This document shows, in pieces, positions 54,326 to 63,881 of a DNA stretch of 64,000 nt. The position numbers and the translations under genes were made by a program. The stretch is from Streptomyces sp. CB01249. GTDB taxonomy: Bacteria; Actinomycetota; Actinomycetes; Streptomycetales; Streptomycetaceae. The notes under the pieces were generated by a model. The model had not been told where the DNA came from and did not search any database. It saw only the letters and a program-made list of their open reading frames with translations. How positions within the stretch are numbered: position 1 is the stretch's first letter; each line of letters starts with the position of its first letter. The DNA is taken from NCBI RefSeq assembly GCF_001905735.1, contig NZ_LISW01000001.1:988603-1052602 (forward strand), read 5' to 3'.

Positions 54326-54739
54326 TCAGCAGGGTCCGAAGAGCTCGGTCAGGTTCCGGTCGAGGTCCAGGAACCGGTGCTCATGGCCGCAGGGCACCAG
54401 CTCCTGGGCCCGTCGCAGGAACCGCCGCAGATCCGCGGTGCGCACATGCACCATCGCGATCCCCTCGGCGGCGTGGAACTCCAGCACCGTACGGTCGTAG
54501 CCGAACGGCCTGACGCGTACGTCCCCGAGCCCGGACGGCACCTCCATCCCGGCGGCGAGCAGGTCCCGGGAGAACTGCCAGGACACCTCGGTCCCTTCCA
54601 GCGTCGCCGGCGCGGGGAACGCCATGCGCACGGCGAAGGGGTCCGCCCGGTCGTAGCTCAGGACGGCGGGCAGGCTCTCCATCTGCGGCGCGGACGCCAC
54701 CATGCGGGCCTGTACGGACTGTTCGATGACCGTGGACAC
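54326..54739 (-). CDS. SsgA-like (SALP) cell-division/sporulation regulator
   Basis: 137 residues from GTG 54739, with GGGAG 7 nt upstream. The SALP family pattern is complete: VSTVIEQSVQARMVASAP, then LPAVLSYDRADPFAVRMAFP, EGTEVSWQFSRDLLAAGME and GDVRVRPFGYDRTVLEFHAA. Family members direct septum placement, wall remodelling and spore maturation in Streptomyces. Which SsgA-G subtype this is cannot be told by eye. It is monocistronic, with the ABC-F promoter just downstream. Confidence 0.87.
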   Translation of the reverse strand: MSTVIEQSVQARMVASAPQMESLPAVLSYDRADPFAVRMAFPAPATLEGTEVSWQFSRDLLAAGMEVPSGLGDVRVRPFGYDRTVLEFHAAEGIAMVHVRTADLRRFLRRAQELVPCGHEHRFLDLDRNLTELFGPC

Positions 54740-54889
54740 GAACCTGCTCCCTCTCGCGACCGGACGAACGGTTCCCGGCACCCGTAGAGACGGCGGAAGC
54801 CGCCGATCCGTGCACCGGGAGTCGGAGTGAGCTGCATCACCGCGCACACCGCTGCCTGTTCACGTGCCCCGTTCCGGCGGGAGCACCCG

Positions 54890-55183
54890 TCAGAGCCGCT
54901 GGCGGTACGGGGCGAGCGCGTCCGAGGTCTTGGTGGCGATGAACTCGGTGATCCGGTACGCGCAGACGCCCTCGACCACGAACGGGTCGGTCGCCGCCAG
55001 CTCCTCGATCGCCGCCCGGTCGTCCCCGACCGCGAGGATCACCCCGCCGTCCCGGGGGTTCTTGCGCCCGGAGGCGATGAACACCCCGGCCTCGTACTGC
55101 CGGTCGAGCCAGGCGACATGTGCGCTCAGTGCCGCGTCGACGCGGTCCATCGGGGCGGTGTAGGAGAGCTCAAGTACGAACAT
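54890..55183 (-). CDS. YciI-family protein
   Basis: 97 residues covering one YciI (dimeric alpha-beta barrel) domain: MFVLELSYTAPMDRVDAALS, the HVAWLDRQYEAGVFIASG block with the putative active-site His, then GDDRAAIEELAATDPFVVEG and YRITEFIA. The family may catalyse small cleavage or dehalogenation reactions, but the function of stand-alone members is unclear. It is divergent from the endonuclease V gene across 44 bp. Confidence 0.88.
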   Translation of the reverse strand: MFVLELSYTAPMDRVDAALSAHVAWLDRQYEAGVFIASGRKNPRDGGVILAVGDDRAAIEELAATDPFVVEGVCAYRITEFIATKTSDALAPYRQRL

Positions 55184-55227
55184 GTGCCCAGGCTACCGAC
55201 CGGGGCGGCCCGTAGTGTGGCCCCATC

Positions 55228-55905
55228 ATGACAGCGCTTCCCATGCCTTCCGACGCCGCCGGGGCCCGTGCCGTTCAGGACGCCCTGCGCGGCCGGGTGA
55301 TCCTCGACGAGCCCGGCCCGCCGCCCGGGACCGGCCGGGTGACCGGGGTCGACGTCGCCTATGACGACGAGCGGGACATCGTGGTGGCGGCGGCCGTCGT
55401 GCTCGACGCCGCGACGCTGGAGGTGGTGGAGGAGGCGACCGCCGTCGGCCGGGTCAGCTTCCCGTACGTCCCGGGGCTGCTGGCCTTCCGCGAGATCCCG
55501 ACCGTCCTGGCCGCCCTGGAGAACCTGGGCGCCGACCCCGGGCTCGTCGTCTGCGACGGGTACGGCAGGGCCCACCCCCGCCGCTTCGGCCTCGCCAGCC
55601 ACCTCGGGGTCCTCACCGGGCTCCCGGTCATCGGCGTCGCCAAGAGCCCGTTCACCTTCACCCACGAGCCGCCGGGACCGCGGCGCGGGGACCAGTCGCC
55701 GCTGCTGGACGGGGCGGAGGAGGTCGGCCGGGCCCTGCGCACCCGGGCCGGCACCAAGCCGGTCTACGTCTCCGTCGGGCACCGCACCGGTCTGGACAAC
55801 GCCGTCGCGCACACCCTCGCGCTCGCCCGGGACTTCCGGCAGCCGGAGACCACGCGCAGGGCGGACTCCCTGTGCCGCAGGGCGCTGCGCGAGGCCACCG
55901 GCTGA
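55228..55905 (+). CDS. nfi: Endonuclease V
   Basis: 225 residues. Catalytic acidic residues are in place: Asp42 in GVDVAYDDE, Glu89 in YVPGLLAFREIP and Asp110 in VVCDGYGRAHPRRFGLASH, followed by IGVAKSPF and the SVGHRTGLDNAV block. The enzyme cuts DNA next to deoxyinosine (or RNA at inosine) to repair deaminated adenine. It stands alone, convergent with the saccharopine-dehydrogenase-like gene at a 12-bp gap. Confidence 0.95.
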   Translation: MTALPMPSDAAGARAVQDALRGRVILDEPGPPPGTGRVTGVDVAYDDERDIVVAAAVVLDAATLEVVEEATAVGRVSFPYVPGLLAFREIPTVLAALENLGADPGLVVCDGYGRAHPRRFGLASHLGVLTGLPVIGVAKSPFTFTHEPPGPRRGDQSPLLDGAEEVGRALRTRAGTKPVYVSVGHRTGLDNAVAHTLALARDFRQPETTRRADSLCRRALREATG

Positions 55906-55917
55906 GGCCGCGACCTC

Positions 55918-57108
55918 TCAGCGCGCCGCCGCCACCCGGAACCGCAGCCCCGCCGCCACCAGCCGGTCGAGCAGCGCGTCGCCCATCGCGGCGGCCGTCG
56001 TGACCTGCCCCGAGGTGGCCGGCAGCTCGTCCAACGCCAGGCACAGCGCCGACTCCGCGAGCATCTTCGCCGTCTCGTCGTACCCCGGATCGCCGCCCGA
56101 CACCTCCGTGAACACCTGCCGCCCGCCGCCCTCGCCGACGAACCGCACGGTGAACCAGCTGCGCCGCCTGCGCTCCGCGTCCGGGCCCGCGCCGGGCTCG
56201 TAACGCCCCATCAGCCACTCCCGCGCGGCCGGCACCTGCGCGGCGCCGAGCAGCACGCCGAGCGCGGCGGTCCCCCCGAGGGCCACGGGGAGGCGCTTGA
56301 CCGAGGCGTAGTGGCGGTAGCGGAAGTCGGGGCCGTAGCGGGGCAGCGCCTTCGCCGAGCGGGCGATGACCCGCGCGTCGAGCGTCGGCAGCGGAAGCGC
56401 CCAGGTGCCCGTCTCCGGGCTGAAGCGGGGGCGGCCGAGCGGGGCGTGGACGCGGCGCCCGGCGAGCCGGGGTTCGTACAGCCGGCGTTCCCGCGCGGCG
56501 CGTGCCGTCTGCGCGCCCCGGCCCATCGCGGTGAGCGCCGAGGCGAACGTACCGCCGGAGAAGACGGCGTTGCTGCGGACGAAGCCGTCGACGCGCAGCG
56601 GCACGTCCTCGGGCAGCTGCCGGACCGTGAAGTAGGCGCCGAGGTCGTGCGGCACGGAGTCGAAACCGCAGGCGTGCACGATGCGGGCGCCGGTCTCGCG
56701 GGCCCGGGTGTCGTGCGCCACGTACATCCGGTCCACGAACTCCGGCTCGCCCGTCAGGTCCGTGTAGTCCGTCCCCGCCTCCGCGCAGGCGGCGACCAGC
56801 TCCTCGCCGTACCAGACGTAGGGGCCGACGGTCGTGGCCACCACGTGCGTGGACTCGGCGAGTTCGCGCAGCGATCCCTTGTCGGAGGCGTCCGCCCGGA
56901 TGAGCGGCAGGTCCGCGCAGCGCGGATCGAGGGCGGTCAGCCGGGCACGGAGCTTCTCCAGCTTGGCGCGGTCGCGTCCGGCGAGGGCCCAGCGGCAGCC
57001 GTCGGGGGCGTGCCGGGCCAGATACTCGGCGGTGAGCGCGCCCACGAAACCGGTGGCGCCGAAAAGGACTACGTCATAGGGGCGTGCGGGCCCGTTCTGC
57101 CTGTTCAC
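55918..57108 (-). CDS. Saccharopine-dehydrogenase-like NAD(P)-binding reductase
   Basis: 396 residues from GTG 57108, preceded by GGAGG at 5 nt. A GTG 12 bp further out lacks any ribosome site. The Rossmann motif VVLFGATGFVGALTAEYL is near the N-terminus. Further blocks are WALAGRDRAKLEKL, then VATTVGPYVWYGEELVAACA and TDLTGEPEFVDRMY. This pattern is that of the trans-acting enoyl-reductase/saccharopine-dehydrogenase-like family, often linked to lipid metabolism rather than lysine breakdown. The substrate is unknown. The neighbouring fatty-acid oxidation operon, divergent across 213 bp, is consistent with a lipid role. Confidence 0.82.
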   Translation of the reverse strand: MNRQNGPARPYDVVLFGATGFVGALTAEYLARHAPDGCRWALAGRDRAKLEKLRARLTALDPRCADLPLIRADASDKGSLRELAESTHVVATTVGPYVWYGEELVAACAEAGTDYTDLTGEPEFVDRMYVAHDTRARETGARIVHACGFDSVPHDLGAYFTVRQLPEDVPLRVDGFVRSNAVFSGGTFASALTAMGRGAQTARAARERRLYEPRLAGRRVHAPLGRPRFSPETGTWALPLPTLDARVIARSAKALPRYGPDFRYRHYASVKRLPVALGGTAALGVLLGAAQVPAAREWLMGRYEPGAGPDAERRRRSWFTVRFVGEGGGRQVFTEVSGGDPGYDETAKMLAESALCLALDELPATSGQVTTAAAMGDALLDRLVAAGLRFRVAAAR

Positions 57109-57251
57109 GAAAGCCTCCACGGAGGACGGCGCCGGACGGAGCGAGCAGAGGTTAGCGCGGCCGCCGTGGCGGTGTGCGGGCGGGAGGGGGGCATGGGGGA
57201 GTATCCATGAGGATCCGCGAAAAGAACTAAGCGCTTGCTCGGCCCAAGGGG

Positions 57252-57280
57252 TTGTGCGGAGCGCGGTGCATTCCTAGCAT
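57252..57280 (+). promoter_or_regulatory. Candidate promoter of the fatty-acid oxidation operon
   Basis: TTGTGC (57252-57257), 17 bp, TAGCAT (57275-57280). A palindrome AAGCGCTT (57229-57236) lies 15 bp upstream of the -35, in the interval shared with the divergent reductase gene, and may bind a lipid-responsive regulator. A start near 57287 gives a 35-nt leader before the CoA-transferase ATG. Confidence 0.55.
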
Positions 57281-57321
57281 CATCGGTGTTACATCAGTTG
57301 TGTCATACCGCTGGGGGCTCG

Positions 57322-58473
57322 ATGGCGAGTACAGGGAACGGCCCGCGCGGGCCCCTCGACGGGCTTCGGGTGGTGGAACTCGCCGGTATCGGCCCCGGCC
57401 CGTTCGCCGCGATGCTGCTGGCCGATCTGGGCGCCGACGTGGTGCGCGTCGACCGCCCCGGCGGCGCCGGACTCGGCATCGACCCGGCCCGCGACCTCAC
57501 CAACCGCAACAAGCGCTCCGTGCTGGTCGACCTCAAGGCACCGGACGGCCCGGCCACCGTCCTGGACCTGGCCGCCTGCGCCGACGTCCTCATCGAGGGC
57601 TACCGGCCGGGCGTCGCGGAACGCCTCGGCGTGGGTCCCGAAGCCTGCCTGGCCCGCAACCCGAAGCTCGTCTACGGGCGGATGACCGGCTGGGGCCAGG
57701 ACGGACCGCTCGCCGAGCGCGCCGGGCACGACATCGCGTACATCGCGCTCACCGGCACCCTCTCCATGATCGGCCGCCCGGACGAGCCGCCCACCGTCCC
57801 CGCCAACCTGGTCGGCGACTACGCGGGCGGCTCGCTCTACCTCGTCATCGGCATCCTCGCCGCCCTCCAGCACGCCCGTACGCCCGGCGGCACCGGACAG
57901 GTGGTCGACGCGGCCATCGTGGACGGCGCCGCGCACCTCGCCACGATGATCCACGGCATGCTCGCGGCCGGGAGCTGGCAGGACCGGCGCGGCGCCAACC
58001 TGCTGGACGGCGGCTGCCCGTTCTACGGCTCGTACGAGACCGCCGACGGGCAGTACATGGCGGTGGGCCCGCTGGAGCAGCGGTTCTACGACGCGTTCGT
58101 GCGGCTCCTCGGCATCGCGGACACCGTCCCGGACCGGAACGACCTGGCCCGCTGGGACGAGCTGCGCGCCGCCGTCGCGGACCGGTTCCGCACCCGCACC
58201 CGCGCCGAGTGGACCGAGGTCTTCGACGGCTCGGACGCCTGTGTGGCGCCGGTCCTCTCGCTCCGCGAGGCCCCGCACCACCCGCATCTCGCCGCCCGAG
58301 CCACCTTCGTGGAGCACGGCGGACTCACCCAGCCCGCGCCCGCGCCCCGCTTCTCGGCCACGCCCACGTCCGTGCGCACCGGGCCCGTCCTGCCGGGCGC
58401 GGACACCGAAGCCGTCGCCGCCGACTGGGACGTGCCCGGCCTGCGGACCACCCGGAAGGACACCACTCCCTGA
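57322..58473 (+). CDS. CaiB/BaiF-family CoA-transferase or alpha-methylacyl-CoA racemase
   Basis: 383 residues from ATG 57322, with CTGGGGGC upstream. Class III CoA-transferase landmarks: LDGLRVVELAGIGPGPFAAM, then LLADLGADVVRVDRPGG, LAARNPKLVYGRMTGWGQDG-type block (LARNPKLVYGRMTGWGQ), and NLVGDYAGGSLYLVIGILAA with the Asp expected at the active site. The length and the GIGPGPF/GDYAGG blocks fit alpha-methylacyl-CoA racemase, which epimerises branched acyl-CoAs before beta-oxidation. It heads the operon and overlaps the dehydrogenase ATG. Confidence 0.85.
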   Translation: MASTGNGPRGPLDGLRVVELAGIGPGPFAAMLLADLGADVVRVDRPGGAGLGIDPARDLTNRNKRSVLVDLKAPDGPATVLDLAACADVLIEGYRPGVAERLGVGPEACLARNPKLVYGRMTGWGQDGPLAERAGHDIAYIALTGTLSMIGRPDEPPTVPANLVGDYAGGSLYLVIGILAALQHARTPGGTGQVVDAAIVDGAAHLATMIHGMLAAGSWQDRRGANLLDGGCPFYGSYETADGQYMAVGPLEQRFYDAFVRLLGIADTVPDRNDLARWDELRAAVADRFRTRTRAEWTEVFDGSDACVAPVLSLREAPHHPHLAARATFVEHGGLTQPAPAPRFSATPTSVRTGPVLPGADTEAVAADWDVPGLRTTRKDTTP

Positions 58474-59615
58474 TGCAGCGGCAGATCTTCACCGAAGAGC
58501 ACGACGCGTTCCGCGAGACCGTGCGCACCTTCCTCGCCAAGGAGGTCCTTCCGCACTACGAGCAGTGGGAGAAGGACGGCATCGTCTCCCGCGAGGCGTG
58601 GCGCGCCGCCGGGCGGCAGGGCCTCCTCGGCCTCGCGGTGCCCGAGGAGTACGGAGGCGGCGGCAACACCGACTTCCGCTACAGCGCGGTCCTGGCCGAG
58701 GAGTTCACCCGGGCCGGCACCCCCGGGATCGCGCTCGGGCTGCACAACGACATCATCGGCCCGTACCTCACCGGCCTCGCCACCGACGAGCAGAAGCGGC
58801 GCTGGCTGCCCGGCTTCTGCAGCGGCGAGACCATCACCGCCATCGCCATGACCGAACCCGGCGCCGGGTCCGACCTCCAGGGCATCCGCACCACCGCCGA
58901 GGACAAGGGCGACCACTGGCTGCTCAACGGCTCCAAGACCTTCATCTCCAACGGCATCCTGGCCGACCTGGTGGTCGTCGTCGCGAAGACCACCCCGGAG
59001 GGCGGGGCCAAGGGCCTCTCGCTGATCGTGGTCGAGCGCGGCGCGGAGGGCTTCGAGCGGGGCCGCAACCTCGACAAGATCGGCCAGAAGTCGCAGGACA
59101 CGGCCGAGCTGTTCTTCAACGACGTGCGCGTCCCCAAGGAGAACCTGCTCGGTGAGCGCGACGGCGCCTTCATCCACCTGATGACCAACCTCGCCCAGGA
59201 ACGCATGGGCATAGCCGTCGCCGGGATCGCCGCCGCCGAACACCTCCTGGAGATCACCACCGCGTACGTGAAGGAGCGCGAGGCGTTCGGCCGGCCGCTC
59301 GCCAAGCTCCAGCACATCCGCTTCGAGATCGCGGAGATGGCCACCGAGTGCGCCGTCACCCGGGCCTTCCTGGACCGCTGCATCGTGGACCACTCCGACG
59401 GCACCCTCGACGCCGTGCACGCCTCGATGGCGAAATGGTGGGCGACCGAACTGCAGAAGCGCGTCGCCGACCGCTGCCTCCAACTTCACGGCGGCTACGG
59501 CTACATGGCGGAGTACCCGGTGGCCCGGGCGTTCACCGACGGCCGCATCCAGACCATCTACGGCGGCACGACCGAGATCATGAAGGAGATCATCGGCCGC
59601 TCGCTGCTCGCCTGA
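58473..59615 (+). CDS. Acyl-CoA dehydrogenase, long-chain/isovaleryl type
   Basis: 380 residues from ATG 58473, overlapping the previous stop (TGATG). FAD-binding blocks: AIAMTEPGAGSDLQGIRTTA and SKTFISNGILADLVVVVAK. At the usual C-terminal catalytic position it reads IYGGTTEIM, with Gly instead of Glu. An alternative base, Glu243 in LAQERMGIAVAG, sits where long-chain and isovaleryl-CoA dehydrogenases carry theirs. So, unlike the enzyme at 15894-17108, this one belongs to the LCAD/IVD arrangement, consistent with branched or long acyl chains from the racemase step. Confidence 0.9.
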   Translation: MQRQIFTEEHDAFRETVRTFLAKEVLPHYEQWEKDGIVSREAWRAAGRQGLLGLAVPEEYGGGGNTDFRYSAVLAEEFTRAGTPGIALGLHNDIIGPYLTGLATDEQKRRWLPGFCSGETITAIAMTEPGAGSDLQGIRTTAEDKGDHWLLNGSKTFISNGILADLVVVVAKTTPEGGAKGLSLIVVERGAEGFERGRNLDKIGQKSQDTAELFFNDVRVPKENLLGERDGAFIHLMTNLAQERMGIAVAGIAAAEHLLEITTAYVKEREAFGRPLAKLQHIRFEIAEMATECAVTRAFLDRCIVDHSDGTLDAVHASMAKWWATELQKRVADRCLQLHGGYGYMAEYPVARAFTDGRIQTIYGGTTEIMKEIIGRSLLA

Positions 59616-59666
59616 CCCCGCCTCCCCGGACCACGCTCGCGCCACCACCCTCGAAAGGCAGCTGTC

Positions 59667-60881
59667 TTGAGTACCGAAGCATTCGTCTACGACGCGATCC
59701 GCACCCCGCGCGGCCGCGGCAAGGCCAACGGCGCCCTGCACGGCACCAAGCCCATCGACCTCGTCGTCGGCCTGATCCACGAGATCCGCGCCCGCTTCCC
59801 GGGCCTGGACCCGGCCGCCGTGGACGACATCGTCCTCGGCGTGGTCAGCCCGCTCGGCGACCAGGGCTCCGACATCGCCAGGATCGCCGCCATCGCGGCC
59901 GGCCTGCCCGACACCGTCGCCGGGGTCCAGGAGAACCGCTTCTGCGCCTCGGGCCTCGAAGCCGTCAACCTCGCCGCCGCCAAGGTGCGTTCGGGCTGGG
60001 AGGACCTGATCCTCGCGGGCGGCGTCGAGTCGATGTCCCGCGTGCCGATGGGCTCCGACGGCGGCGCCTGGGCGATGGACCCGATGACCAACTACGAGAC
60101 CGGCTTCGCCCCGCAGGGCATCGGCGCCGACCTCATCGCCACCATCGAGGGCTTCTCCCGCCGCGATGTGGACGAGTACGCCGCGCTCTCCCAGGAGCGC
60201 GCCGCCGAGGCGTGGAAGGACAACCGCTTCGCCCGGTCCGTCGTCCCCGTCAAGGACCGCAACGGCCTCGTCGTCCTCGACCACGACGAGCACATGCGCC
60301 CCGGCACCACCGCCGACTCGCTCGCCTCGCTCAAGCCCTCCTTCGCGACGATCGGCGAGATGGGCGGCTTCGACGCGGTGGCGCTCCAGAAGTACCACTG
60401 GGTCGAGAAGATCGACCACGTCCACCACGCGGGCAACTCCTCCGGCATCGTGGACGGCGCCTCCCTCGTCGCCATCGGCAACCAGGAGATCGGCGAGCGC
60501 TACGGCCTCACCCCCCGCGCCCGCATCGTCTCCGCCGCCGTCTCCGGCTCCGAGCCGACCATCATGCTCACCGGCCCCGCCCCGGCCAGCCGCAAGGCGC
60601 TCGCCAAGGCCGGACTGACCATCGAGGACATCGACCTCATCGAGATCAACGAGGCCTTCGCCGGGGTCGTCCTGCGGTTCGTCCGGGACATGGGCGTCTC
60701 CCTCGACAAGGTCAACGTCAACGGCGGCGCCATCGCGCTCGGCCACCCGCTGGGCGCCACCGGCGCCATGATCCTCGGCACCCTCATCGACGAGCTGGAG
60801 CGGCGCGACCGGCGCTACGGCCTCGCCACCCTGTGCGTGGGCGGCGGCATGGGCATCGCCACCGTCATCGAGCGTCTCTGA
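59667..60881 (+). CDS. fadA: Acetyl-CoA acyltransferase (thiolase, FadA-like)
   Basis: 404 residues from TTG 59667 ([20 protein letters not shown]), preceded by GAAAGGCAG. Active-site residues: Cys93 in [27 protein letters not shown], His in [16 protein letters not shown] and Cys in [12 protein letters not shown]. It performs the last, thiolytic step of beta-oxidation together with the following FadB-like enzyme, as in alpha2-beta2 complexes. The TTG start may reduce its translation relative to neighbours. Confidence 0.93.
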   Translation: MSTEAFVYDAIRTPRGRGKANGALHGTKPIDLVVGLIHEIRARFPGLDPAAVDDIVLGVVSPLGDQGSDIARIAAIAAGLPDTVAGVQENRFCASGLEAVNLAAAKVRSGWEDLILAGGVESMSRVPMGSDGGAWAMDPMTNYETGFAPQGIGADLIATIEGFSRRDVDEYAALSQERAAEAWKDNRFARSVVPVKDRNGLVVLDHDEHMRPGTTADSLASLKPSFATIGEMGGFDAVALQKYHWVEKIDHVHHAGNSSGIVDGASLVAIGNQEIGERYGLTPRARIVSAAVSGSEPTIMLTGPAPASRKALAKAGLTIEDIDLIEINEAFAGVVLRFVRDMGVSLDKVNVNGGAIALGHPLGATGAMILGTLIDELERRDRRYGLATLCVGGGMGIATVIERL

Positions 60882-60911
60882 CCGTCCCCTTCCTACGGAG
60901 AAGACACACCC

Positions 60912-63083
60912 ATGACCGAGAGCACGACCATCCGCTGGGAACAGGACGAGACCGGCGTCGTCACCCTCGTACTGGACGATCCCAACCAGTCCGCCAACAC
61001 GATGAACCAGGCGTTCAAGGACTCCATCGCGGCCGTCGCCGACCGCGCCGAGGCCGAGAAGGACTCCATCCGGGGCATCATCTACACCTCCGCCAAGAAG
61101 ACCTTCTTCGCCGGTGGCGACCTCAAGGAAATGATCCGGATCGGCCCTTCGAACGCGCAGCTCGCGTTCGACACCGGCACCGCCATCAAGAACTCGCTGC
61201 GCCGCATCGAGACCCTCGGCAAGCCGGTCGTCGCCGCCATCAACGGCGCGGCCCTCGGCGGCGGTTACGAGATCGCGCTCGCCTCCCACCACCGCATCGC
61301 CCTCGACGCGCCCGGCTCCCGCATCGGCCTCCCCGAGGTCACCCTCGGCCTGCTCCCCGCGGGCGGCGGCGTCACCCGCACCGTGCGCCTCATGGGCATC
61401 GCGGACGCCCTGCTCAAGGTCCTCCTCCAGGGCACCCAGTACACCCCGCGCCGCGCCCAGGAGAACGGCCTCGTCCACGAGGTCGCCGCCACGCCCGAGG
61501 AGATGCTGGAGAAGGCCCGCGCCTTCATCGACGCCCACCCGGAGTCCCAGCAGCCCTGGGACGTCAAGGGCTACAAGATCCCCGGCGGCACCCCGTCGCA
61601 CCCGAAGTTCGCCGCGAACCTGCCGGCCTTCCCGTCGAACCTGAAGAAGCAGATCGCGGGCGCGCCCATGCCCGCGCCGCGCAACATCCTCGCCGCCGCC
61701 GTCGAGGGCTCCCAGGTCGACTTCGAGACCGCCCTGACCATCGAGGCCCGGTACTTCACCGAGCTGGTCACCGGCCAGGTCTCCAAGAACATGATCCAGG
61801 CGTTCTTCTTCGACCTCCAGGCCGTCAACTCCGGCGCCAGCCGCCCCAAGGGCATCGAGGAGCGCCGGGTCCGCAAGGTCGCCGTCCTCGGCGCCGGGAT
61901 GATGGGCGCGGGCATCGCGTACTCCTGCGCCAAGGCCGGGATCGAGGTCGTCCTCAAGGACGTCTCCGCCGAGGCCGCCGCCAAGGGCAAGGCGTACAGC
62001 GAGAAGCTGCTCGACAAGGCGCTGTCCCGGGGCCGTACGACCGAGGCAAAGCGCGACGAGCTGCTGGCCCGCATCACCCCGACCGGTGACGTGGCCGACC
62101 TCGCGGGCTGCGACGCGGTCATCGAGGCCGTCTTCGAGGACACCGCCCTCAAGCACAAGGTGTTCCAGGAGATCCAGGACGTCATCGAGCCCGACGCGCT
62201 GCTCTGCTCCAACACCTCCACCCTGCCGATCACGGTCCTCGCCGAAGGCGTCTCGCGCCCCGTCGACTTCATCGGGCTGCACTTCTTCTCGCCGGTCGAC
62301 AAGATGCCGCTGGTCGAGATCATCAAGGGCGAGAAGACCGGGGACGAGGCGCTGGCCCGCGCGTTCGACCTGGTCCGCCTGATCAAGAAGACCCCGATCG
62401 TCGTCAACGACTCGCGCGGCTTCTTCACTTCGCGCGTCATCGGCCAGTTCATCAACGAGGGCGTCGCCATGGTCGGCGAGGGCGTCGAGCCCGCCTCCGT
62501 CGAACAGGCCGCCGCGCAGGCCGGATACCCGGCCAAGGTGCTCTCGCTGATGGACGAGCTGACGCTCACCCTGCCGCGCAAGATCCGCAACGAGACCCGC
62601 AAGGCCGTCGAGGAGGCGGGCGGCACCTGGCCCGAGCACCCGGCGGACACCGTGATCGACCGGATGGTGGACGAGTTCGGCCGCCCCGGCCGCAGCGGCG
62701 GCGCGGGCTTCTACGAGTACGACGAGGCAGGCAAGCGGACCCATCTGTGGCCGGGCCTGCGCGAGCACTTCACGAAGCCCGGGACGGACATCTCCTTCAC
62801 CGACATGCAGGAGCGCATGCTCTTCTCCGAGGCGCTGGACAGCGTCCGCTGCCTGGAGGAGAACGTCCTGATCACCGTCGCCGACGCCAACATCGGCTCC
62901 ATCATGGGCATCGGCTTCCCGCCGTGGACCGGCGGCGTGCTCCAGTACATCAACGGTTACGAGGGCGGCCTGCCCGGCTTCGTTGCCCGCGCCCGGGAAC
63001 TCGCCGAGCGCTACGGGGACCGCTTCCTGCCGCCCGCGCTGCTGGTGGAGAAGGCGGAGAAGGGCGAGACCTTCCACGACTGA
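60912..63083 (+). CDS. fadB: Fatty-acid oxidation multienzyme FadB-like (enoyl-CoA hydratase + 3-hydroxyacyl-CoA dehydrogenase)
   Basis: 723 residues, ATG after CCTACGGAGAAG. The N-terminal crotonase domain (about 10-300) has KKTFFAGGDLKEM, NGAALGGGYEIALASHHRIA and GLPEVTLGLLPAGGGVTRTV with both catalytic Glu positions. The C-terminal dehydrogenase (about 325-700) begins VAVLGAGMMGAGIAYSCAKA and has LHFFSPVDKMPLVEII (active-site His), then FFTSRVIGQFINEGVAMVGE. It hydrates trans-enoyl-CoA and oxidises the 3-hydroxy product for the thiolase encoded just upstream. A terminator follows, shared with the convergent MerR gene. Confidence 0.94.
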   Translation: MTESTTIRWEQDETGVVTLVLDDPNQSANTMNQAFKDSIAAVADRAEAEKDSIRGIIYTSAKKTFFAGGDLKEMIRIGPSNAQLAFDTGTAIKNSLRRIETLGKPVVAAINGAALGGGYEIALASHHRIALDAPGSRIGLPEVTLGLLPAGGGVTRTVRLMGIADALLKVLLQGTQYTPRRAQENGLVHEVAATPEEMLEKARAFIDAHPESQQPWDVKGYKIPGGTPSHPKFAANLPAFPSNLKKQIAGAPMPAPRNILAAAVEGSQVDFETALTIEARYFTELVTGQVSKNMIQAFFFDLQAVNSGASRPKGIEERRVRKVAVLGAGMMGAGIAYSCAKAGIEVVLKDVSAEAAAKGKAYSEKLLDKALSRGRTTEAKRDELLARITPTGDVADLAGCDAVIEAVFEDTALKHKVFQEIQDVIEPDALLCSNTSTLPITVLAEGVSRPVDFIGLHFFSPVDKMPLVEIIKGEKTGDEALARAFDLVRLIKKTPIVVNDSRGFFTSRVIGQFINEGVAMVGEGVEPASVEQAAAQAGYPAKVLSLMDELTLTLPRKIRNETRKAVEEAGGTWPEHPADTVIDRMVDEFGRPGRSGGAGFYEYDEAGKRTHLWPGLREHFTKPGTDISFTDMQERMLFSEALDSVRCLEENVLITVADANIGSIMGIGFPPWTGGVLQYINGYEGGLPGFVARARELAERYGDRFLPPALLVEKAEKGETFHD

Positions 63084-63093
63084 CCCGATGCGC

Positions 63094-63123
63094 GGCCGCG
63101 TTCACTCCGCGGTGAACGCGGCC
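63094..63123. terminator. Terminator between fadB and the MerR gene
   Basis: A 12-bp perfect stem, GGCCGCGTTCAC (63094-63105) with 63112-63123, around a 6-nt loop. It includes the last codons and stop of the MerR gene, so it lies inside that gene's 3' end while acting 10 bp after fadB. Confidence 0.7.
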
Positions 63124-63833
63124 CGCAGCTCCTCCTTCAGCGACCGCTGGAACGCGGTCACCAGGGCCTGGAGCACCATCGGCTGCATGTGCGCGGACAG
63201 CGACTTCATCGCCTTGACGTGCTCGGGGTCCGCCTCCCGCTCCCGGTACGGATTCCACACCTCGTCCCGGAAGAGCCGGGTCAGCTCCTGCGCGGCCGAC
63301 CGGGTGTGCTCCAGCAGGACCGTACGGGCGGCGAGGATCGTCTCGTGCGCGATCGGCACGTCGAGCAGTTCCACGCCGAGCCGGAGCAGCCCCGGGTCCA
63401 GCCGGAACACCCCGTCCTCGGGCGCGGCCTTCTCCAGCACCCCCATCGCGGCCAGCCGGTCGAGGTCCTGGCCGCTCAGCGTCCGGCCGGCCCGCCGCTC
63501 CAGCTCCGCCCGCGAGGCGTCCTCCGGGGAGTCCGGCGCCCAGGAGGCGACCAGGGCGCGGTGAATGGCCAGATCGTGGGCGCTCAGATCGGGCGGCAGC
63601 TGCTCCAGGTACCGTTCGATCGCGGCGAGCGTCATGCCCTGGTGCTGAAGCTCCTCGATGAGCGCCAGCCGCGAGAGGTGGTCGTGCCCGTAGTGCCCGA
63701 CCCGGCGCGGCCCGATCACCGGCGGCGGCAGCAGCCCCCGGGTGCTGTAGAACCGCACCGTCCGCACGGTCACCCCGGCACGGGCCGCCAGCTCGTCGAC
63801 GGTGAGCTTCGGCTCCTCGGCCTCGGTCGCCAT
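63102..63833 (-). CDS. MerR-family transcriptional regulator
   Basis: 243 residues. N-terminal MerR winged helix (LTVDELAARAGVTVRTVRFY, then STRGLLPPP and HLSRLALIEELQHQGMTLAA). A longer effector domain than in metal-sensing members follows, without a Cys-based metal site (no Cys seen), ending SLKEELRAAFTAE. Convergence with the beta-oxidation operon suggests that it senses acyl-CoA or a fatty acid and controls that operon, a typical arrangement but not proven here. Its own promoter carries a palindrome. Confidence 0.87.
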   Translation of the reverse strand: MATEAEEPKLTVDELAARAGVTVRTVRFYSTRGLLPPPVIGPRRVGHYGHDHLSRLALIEELQHQGMTLAAIERYLEQLPPDLSAHDLAIHRALVASWAPDSPEDASRAELERRAGRTLSGQDLDRLAAMGVLEKAAPEDGVFRLDPGLLRLGVELLDVPIAHETILAARTVLLEHTRSAAQELTRLFRDEVWNPYREREADPEHVKAMKSLSAHMQPMVLQALVTAFQRSLKEELRAAFTAE

Positions 63834-63858
63834 GTCCGCTCCTCGTGTCCGGTGCCCG

Positions 63859-63881
63859 GTGCAACAGTATTGCTGTTACAC
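63859..63881 (-). promoter_or_regulatory. Palindrome in the MerR gene promoter
   Basis: GTGCAACAG-TATTG-CTGTTACAC is an almost perfect 9-bp inverted repeat (one mismatch pair) about 26-48 bp upstream of the MerR start, in an AT-rich gap. Its position fits autoregulation. A related CATCGGTG word occurs both here (on the complementary strand, around 63883-63888) and at 57280-57288 in front of the fatty-acid operon. Confidence 0.55.

Noticed and set aside
58086..63077. A 1663-residue open frame antisense to the fatty-acid oxidation operon
   Set aside because: It is a by-product of high GC. It lies opposite four genes with full catalytic motifs, has repetitive Val/Gly/Asp-rich composition and shows no domain or ribosome site.
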